NCBI GenBank assembly: GCA_021397845.1
Contig: CM038043.1
Location: 131,034,013 to 131,098,012 of the forward strand
From: Areca catechu
Lineage: Eukaryota > Streptophyta > Magnoliopsida > Arecales > Arecaceae
DNA: 64,000 bases
Direction of reading: 5' to 3'
Of this stretch, positions 58,054 to 64,000 are shown in pieces. Position numbers and translations under genes: made by a program. The notes under the pieces were generated by a model. That model saw only the letters and a list, made by a program, of their open reading frames with translations, was not told where the DNA came from and ran no database searches. Each line of letters starts with the position of its first letter. The stretch's first letter is position 1.

Positions 58054-59590
58054 TGTTGGCTCTACCTAGTAATTTTGATGAATAACAAAACGTTGAGTAC
58101 ATATTGTATACTAATGTTTATTTCTAGTTGTGAGTTTTCAGGAAACAAGCACCTCAAATTCTTAAAATTAAAGTATCGTGGCACGTTGTGGCACGAAGCA
58201 TATTTCGCGATTTGAGGAGTCTTCTCCATGCAAAAAGGGTTTAAAAAAATTCATTTATTATTTATTTATATTGGATTTAAGTTGTATATTCAACACTTGT
58301 GTTTTTGGCTTAAATCGCACTTAATTTATATTGGATTTAAGTTGTATATTCAACACTTGTGTTTTTGGCTTAAACCGTACTTAATTATGAATTTTTCAGA
58401 ACCAAGTGTCGACACCTGGGAAGCCAAGTGTCGACACCTGGGAAGTCAAGTGTCGACACTTCAGCTCTTGGCATGCAGAAAACTTATTGGCATGCCAAGG
58501 TCGACACCCAGAATTCAAGTTTCGACACCTGAAACTCAAGTGTCAACACTTAAGTTCCCAAGTATCAACTCAAGGCCTAAGACTTTTTGAAAAACCAGAA
58601 CATGGTCATTGGAGTGTTTTTGTATCAAGTGTCGACACTTGAAAGTTTAAGTATCGACACCTGGAAGTCAAGTGTCGACACCTGACAGCCAAGTGTCGAC
58701 ACCTGACAAACCAAGTATCGACACTCGGGTTCTGACATGCCTAACGGACCTATTTTTCTGAGTTGCAAAAGTATCTTTTCAAGCTCCTAATGGCTAGATT
58801 CGAAAATAAAATGGTCACAAACCATTTTTTGAAAGTTTTTGAAGTATTTAAGCTTCACCAAACTCATTCTTGAAGCATTGAAGTCCATTAAAAGCTCAAA
58901 AGCCAATATTCCCTAAAGAACTTCACTTCAAAAGTCATTTAAAGTGTGATTCCCTGAAAAAGCTTACAAGCCCATCCTTTCATCTTTCTAAAAAGAGAGC
59001 TTAAAGAATATTCCAAGGAGAATACAAGACAAAGCATCAACTTGAGCCTCAAAGCTTCCATTCTACTCTTGAAAAGAGTTTGTTTTGTTTATTTGAATTG
59101 TATATCTGAAATTCTCTTTTGATTTGACCTTGCTTTCAAGGGTGTCTTGAAAGAAGGTTGTTGTAGTTTATTGGTGAGCCAAGGTGATAAAACCAACTAG
59201 GGTTAACTTGTGAGCCCGAAGATAAAATAAGTGTAAAGGTTAGTTGGTGAGCCTAGGTGACAAAACCAACATAGATTTTGACTTGTGAGCCTTTGGAAAA
59301 ATAAGTTGGCTATAATCTTGGAGAGATTATAGTGGATTTTCCAATGATGGCTTGGAGAGTGGATGTAGGTGCTAGGTTTACACCGCACCACTATAAACCT
59401 TGTGTTTGTGTGTGATTGACTTTTTTATCTCTTGCTCTTTACTTCTTGCACTCTATTTATTGCTTTTCGCTGCATATAATTTAGTACATCAATTTCATAA
59501 CTCACAAACACCATAAGGCCTGCACATTATTACTTTAAATTTTTAAAAGATCCAATTCACCCCCCTCTTGGGCTCCATTTCTAGGTAACA
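58054..59590 (+). repeat. 5' LTR of the second copia element (1537 bp)
   Basis: It starts TGTTGGCTC and ends GGTAACA, one change from the CAACA terminus of the other element. It holds a 60-bp tandem pair (about 58262-58381), about a dozen AGTGTCGACACCTG-type palindromic units (58405-58735), and degenerate 'gtgagcc...gataaaaccaac' repeats (59160-59300). Near the end, CCCCCCTCTTGGGC mirrors CCCAAGAGGGGGG of the other copia LTR. Confidence 0.87.
58405..58735. repeat. Array of GTGTCGACAC palindromes in the copia LTR
   Basis: The ten-base perfect palindrome GTGTCGACAC or one-off variants recur at irregular 17-50 base spacing, usually as AAGTGTCGACACCTG. The related block in the other element has GGTGTCGACCTC. 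Confidence 0.88.
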
Positions 59591-59592
59591 AG

Positions 59593-59604
59593 TGGTATCA
59601 GAGC
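59593..59604 (+). promoter_or_regulatory. Primer-binding site (initiator Met-tRNA) of the second copia element
   Basis: TGGTATCAGAGC lies two bases after the LTR end, 43 bases before the gag ATG. Confidence 0.93.
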
Positions 59605-59647
59605 ATCGGTACTCTTTTGTAGGTCCAAGGATCTTGAATAAAAGATC

Positions 59648-61348
59648 ATGGCAGCCCCAATTGGAATGGGTGTTGTTGAAGGTCAAGCTTCAAACCGTCC
59701 TCCACTATTTAATGGCATAAATTACACTTATTGGAAAACTCGCATGCACATATTCATTCAAGCCATGGATTATAATCTTTGGAGAACAATCATAAAAGGT
59801 CCTCATCAGCCTACTATGTTGGTTAATTGCATTCTCACTCCAAAAATGGAAGATGATTGGGATGAGAATGACATTAAGCAAATAGAGCTTAATGCAAAGG
59901 CTATGAATCTATTATATTGCTCTCTTGATCCAAGTGAGTTCAATAGAATATCTAACTGTCTCTCCGCTAAGGAGATATGGGATACACTTGAGGTTACCCA
60001 TGAGGGTACACACTTAGTGAAAACTACTAAGGTTAACATGCTCATTCACACATATGAAATGTTCAAGATGGAACCTACTGAGTCTATTGGTGAGATGTAT
60101 ACTAGGTTCACAAATATTGTGAATGGCATGAGAAGCTTGGAAAAGATTGTATCTAATGGTGAACTTGTAAATAAACTTCTCAGGTCTCTTCCAGCTTCAT
60201 GGGATGCCAAGATGATGACCATAGAGGAAGCCAAGGATGTCAACACTCTACCCCTCGAGCAACTATTAAGCTCATTGATGACTTTTGAGCTTTTCTTAAA
60301 ATAAAAGAACGTGGATGTTGAAAAGAAGAAGAAAGCCATCACTTTCAAATCCATCGCAAGAGAAGAGTCAAGTGATGAAATTGAAGAAGAAGATGAAGAT
60401 GATGAGATGGCTCTAATGGCAAGAAAGTTCAGAAGGTTCACGAGGAAGAAGAAATACAACTTCAAGAAGAAACCTCTGAAAGGTGAGCCAAGCAAGGAGA
60501 AAAAAAAGGAGAAAGACAAGGAGTAGCCCACATGCTTTGAATGTAAGAAACCGGACCACTTCAAGATGGACTGCCCCTTACTTAAAAAAAGCAGGAGAAA
60601 ACTAAGAAAGAAGGCCATGATAGCAACCTGGAGTGACAGCGAAGACTCCAGCTCTGAAGAAGAACAGCAAGAAGTCGCAAACTTCTATTTGATGGCAGAT
60701 CATGACAAGATACTATTTGAAACTGAAAATGAATTTACATTTGATGAACTGCATGAAGTTTTTGATGAGTTAGTTATAGAATTTCAAAAACTAAAATTAA
60801 AACATAAAGAACTAAAAAGGCAAAATCTAGTTTTAGTCAAAGCTAATGATAAGTTTTCAAATGAAAATGATTGCCTACTTCTTCAAAATAAAAAGTTAAA
60901 TGATAAGATTATTGTTCTTGAAAAAGAAAAAGAAGTTTTGAAAAAGAAGAACGTTTTTGTTTCAAATGAAAAATTTTCAAATCAGAACAAGAAAATTTTG
61001 GATGAAAATAAAAAATATAAAGAAAAAATTGATAAGTTAAAACCTTTTGTTGATAAATTTACATACAGTTCTGAAAAATTAAATATACTTTTAAACAATC
61101 AAAGAGCTGTTTTTGATAAAGCCAGTTTAGATTTTAGAACTCAAAAGAAACAAAAGTTTTTCAAAAATTTCTTTGTGCCTGCATCATCATCCATTACTTG
61201 TTATACTTGTAGTACTATAGGGCATAAATCTTATTTATGCAATAAGAGAAGTTTGAGTAATGTTAAAAAAATCTAGGTTCCAAAAGGAACCATTACCACT
61301 AACTTGAAAGGATCCAAGATGACTTGGGTACCTAAAGTCTCTACCTGA
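59648..61348 (+). pseudogene. Copia gag with UBN2 domain and two CCHC knuckles
   Basis: ATG 59648 opens MAAPIGMG. The UBN2 part has RPPLFNGINYTYWKTRM, AKEIWDTLEVTHEGT and LLRSLPASWD. All later parts stay in the same frame but are cut by TAA (60302), TAG (60524) and TAG (61274). Knuckle one, CFECKKPDHFKMDC, follows the second stop. Then come an acidic SDSEDSS block, a long coiled-coil-like stretch and a second knuckle, CYTCSTIGHKSYLC, near 61200. The gag ends WVPKVST and TGA (61346-61348), a stop also found at the same place in the other copia element, so this last stop is probably natural. The first three stops look like decay. Confidence 0.88.
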
Positions 61349-64000
61349 TTTTTATTGCAGGTATGCCTTGCAACTAATAAGAAAAGAATGTGGTACCTCG
61401 ATAGTGGTTGCTCAAGACATATGACCGGAGATGTGGAGCAGTTCTCATCACTCGAATATCAAAATGGTGGTAATGTGACATTTGGTGATAATGGTAAGGG
61501 CAAAATTGTTGGAATTGGTAAAGTCCATATCATCCCTTCTACTTATATTGATAATGTTTTGTATGTAGATGGTTTGAAACATAACTTACTTAGCATTAGT
61601 CAGTTTTATGATAAGAATTTCAAAGTTACTTTCGAATCTTCTTTGTGCATTGTTTCTAGTTTAGATGACAATGGCATCAAGTTCATTGGTCATAGGCATG
61701 TCAATATTTTATGGTTGATCTTGATGATCTTCCTGTTCAAAATGGTCAATGCCTAGTGGCAATGGAAGTCAAAATCAATGAAACTAGTTGGTTTTGGCAT
61801 CGTAGACTAGGACATGCTAGTATGCATTTGATTTCAAAACTTAGCAAAAAGAATTTGATAAAAAATTTGCCAAAACTCATTTTTGAAAAAGGTAAGATTT
61901 GCAGTGCATGCCAGCTTAGAAAATAAACCAAATCATCTTTTAAACCAAAAGGAGTAATCTTTATATCTGGACCCTTAGAGTTACTTCATATAGACCTCTT
62001 TGGGCTGACTAGAACATCTAGTTTGGGAGGTAAGAAGTACGGTCTAGTCATTGTAGATGATTTCTCACGTTTTACTTGGGTCATGTTTTTAGCACACAAA
62101 GATGAAATATTTTCTGAATTCATTAGATTTCATAAAAGAGTTTCAAATGAAAAAGGTGTTTCAATTATATCTTTGAGAAGTGACTATGGAACCGAATTTG
62201 AAAATTCTGATTTTGACAAATTTTGTATTGAAAATGGCATTCATCATAATTTTTCAGCACCTAGGACACCTCAACAAAATAGGACGGTAGAAAGGAAAAA
62301 TAGAACTCTTGAAGAAATGGCACGCACCATGCTTTGTAAAAATAACTTACCTAGATATTTTTGGGCGGAAGCCATAAACACTGCATGCTATGTTTTAAAC
62401 CATGTTTTAATCCGACCGATTTTAAAGAAAATACCATATAAGCTTTGGAAGGGTAGAAAACCTTCAATTCAATATTTTAATATTTTGGATGCCGTTGTTT
62501 CATCTTAAACAATGGTAAAGATAATTTGAGCAAATTTGATGCCAAGTTAGATGAGGGTGTCTTTCTAGGCTACTCTACATCTAGCAAGGCATACAGGGTC
62601 TTCAACAGAAGAATTCTTGTTGTTGAAGAATCCATACATATAGTATTTGATGAGTCTGACCAAAAATCTTCTAGAAAAGAAGATGTGCTTCCTAATAAAA
62701 CAGGTACTAAAAGAACTGAAGAAGTGAACAACAATGAAGAGCCTACCAAGGAACAAGAAATTGATTAAAACAATGAAGGAGATCAAGCACAAGGTGATGA
62801 AAACACATCTACAGTTGATTCTCTATCCAAGGAATGGAGGTATGCTCATGGTCATCCCAAAGAACTTATTATTGGTGATCTAGCTAAAGGTGTAAGTACT
62901 CGTTCATCCCTTAGAAATATTTGTGATTACTTAGCATTTGTTTCTCAGATTGAATCTAAGACTATTGAAGAAGCTGAAAATGATAGTAATTGAATAAATG
63001 TTATGCAAGACAAACTTAATCAATTTAAAAGAAACAATGTTTGGACTTTAGTAGATGGCCTTCAAATGTTTCAATTATTGGCACTAAATGGGTTTTTAGA
63101 AATAAACTTGATGAAAATGAAATTATTGTTAGAAATAAGGCTAGACTAGTTGCCAAAGGATACAATTAGGATGAAGGGATTGATTTTGATGAAACCTTTG
63201 CTCCTGTAGCTAGACTTGAGGCAATTAGGCTATTGTTGGCTTTTGCTTGTTTTATGGATTTTAAATTATTTCAAATGGATGTTAAAAGTGCCTTTTTGAA
63301 TTGTTTTATCGAAGAAGAGGTTTATGTTGAACAACCGCCTGGTTTTAAAAATCCTGAATTTTCAAATCATGTTTTCAAACTTTATAAAGCTTTGTATGGT
63401 TTGAAACAAGCTCCTGGAGCTTGGTATGATTGTTTAAGTTCTTTCTTGCTCAAAAATGACTTTACTAGAGGTAATGTTGACAACTTTATTTTTGAAGAAA
63501 AAGAATGATAATCTCTTAGTTATACAAATATATATGGATGATATCATATTTGGTGCTACTAACGAATCTCTTTGTCAAGAGTTTGTAAAGTTAATGTAGG
63601 GTGAGTTCGAGATGAGCATGATGGGAGAACTTAATTTCTTTCTCGGACTCCAAATAAAGCAAACCAAAGAGGGGATCTTCATCAACCAAGCCAAGTACAC
63701 AAAAGGAATACTCAAGAAGTTTGGGATGGAGAGCACCAAGCCACTAGGTACCCCTATGAGCTCCTCTTGTAAACTTGATAAAGATGAATCAGATAAATCT
63801 GTAGACCAAAAATTATATCATGGCATGATTGGTTCATTGTTATATCTTACTACCAGTAGGCCAGATATCATGTTTAGTGTCTGTATGTGTGCTAGATATC
63901 AGTCTAATCTTAAAGAGTCTCATCTTTTGGCTGTTAAACGCATATTTAGATATCTATCTAGCTCAATTAAAATTGGTCTTTGGTACTCTAGAGATTCTTC
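61349..64000 (+). pseudogene. Copia pol: protease, integrase, reverse transcriptase (3' truncated by window)
   Basis: After the gag stop, TTTTTATTGCAGG leads in the same frame to the protease YLDSGCSRHMTGD (near 61390). A shift near 61700 moves to the integrase: HRRLGHASMH and CSACQLRK finger, core VIVDDFSRFTWVMFL, LRSDYGTEFEN and QQNRTVERKNRTLEEMARTM (62023-62508). Further shifts precede the reverse transcriptase, with FQMDVKSAFLNC, EQPPGFKNPEFSNHVFKLYK, YGLKQAPGAWYDCL (63233-63508) and YMDD near 63530. TSRPDIMFSVCMCARYQS near the window end marks the usual region before RNase H. Stops and frame changes are spread throughout. Confidence 0.88.

Larger units (their letters stand above)
58054..64000 (+). 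mobile_element. Second Sirevirus-like Ty1/copia element, decayed, 3' end beyond the window
   Basis: It begins TGTTGG in the Tat pol remnant. The 5' LTR is 58054-59590, the Met-tRNA primer site 59593-59604, gag 59648-61348, then protease, integrase and reverse transcriptase to the window end. The domain order (integrase before reverse transcriptase) is that of Ty1/copia. The gag and LTR motifs are shared with the element at 1-14572, read on the opposite strand. Multiple stops and shifts mean it is not autonomous now. Confidence 0.9.

Noticed and set aside
58405..58735. Spaced palindromes as a CRISPR-like array
   Set aside because: Irregular spacing, repeats vary, in an LTR of a plant element.

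Overview
This window is nuclear DNA of a flowering plant. The evidence is one ordinary plant gene with GT-AG introns, embedded in layers of plant-type LTR retrotransposons (Sirevirus-like Ty1/copia, chromovirus and Tat-lineage Ty3/gypsy), a LINE ORF1 relic and a tRNA-derived SINE. A monocot is my guess, but nothing here fixes the species.

Layout. (1) 1-14572, minus strand: a Sirevirus-like Ty1/copia element that keeps only gag and has no pol. It is split at a CTTTG target site by a complete chromovirus (3708-12486), which carries one uninterrupted 1601-codon gag-pol-chromodomain frame and nearly identical LTRs. (2) 14573-16750: a broken LINE ORF1 (DUF4283 plus CCHC), apparently the DNA the copia element landed in. 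(3) 16750-18731: AT-rich spacer. (4) 18737-30261, plus strand: a decayed Tat element bounded by AAAAT target duplications. It has a 60-bp tandem array after the integrase, an antisense intron-containing gene and a duplicated 3' LTR junction. Its gag-to-RNase H part has been replaced by a chromovirus remnant. (5) 30267-47056: low-copy host DNA with a five-exon PBS1-type receptor-like cytoplasmic kinase gene on the minus strand (37649-46159), a 3 x 284-bp tandem repeat and a SINE. (6) 47057-58053, plus strand: a second Tat element. Its gag is split at a CGGTA target site by a 4.8-kb pol-less chromovirus (49877-54689), and its pol is cut at 58053 by (7) a second, decayed Sirevirus-like copia element (58054 to beyond the window).

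How the parts relate. The kinase is the only cellular gene. It predicts a lipid-anchored immune kinase of 461 residues with an intact GDK/S protease-cleavage site, as in PBS1. Everything else is transposon biology: one apparently autonomous chromovirus (5001-9806), and two elements (1-14572 and 49877-54689) that kept gag but lost all enzymes and so could only move with enzymes supplied in trans. The most unusual observations are the gag-chromodomain fusion left by loss of pol in the 49877-54689 element, and a conserved hairpin-forming module shared by a copia and a gypsy element (1896-2012 and 10966-11082).
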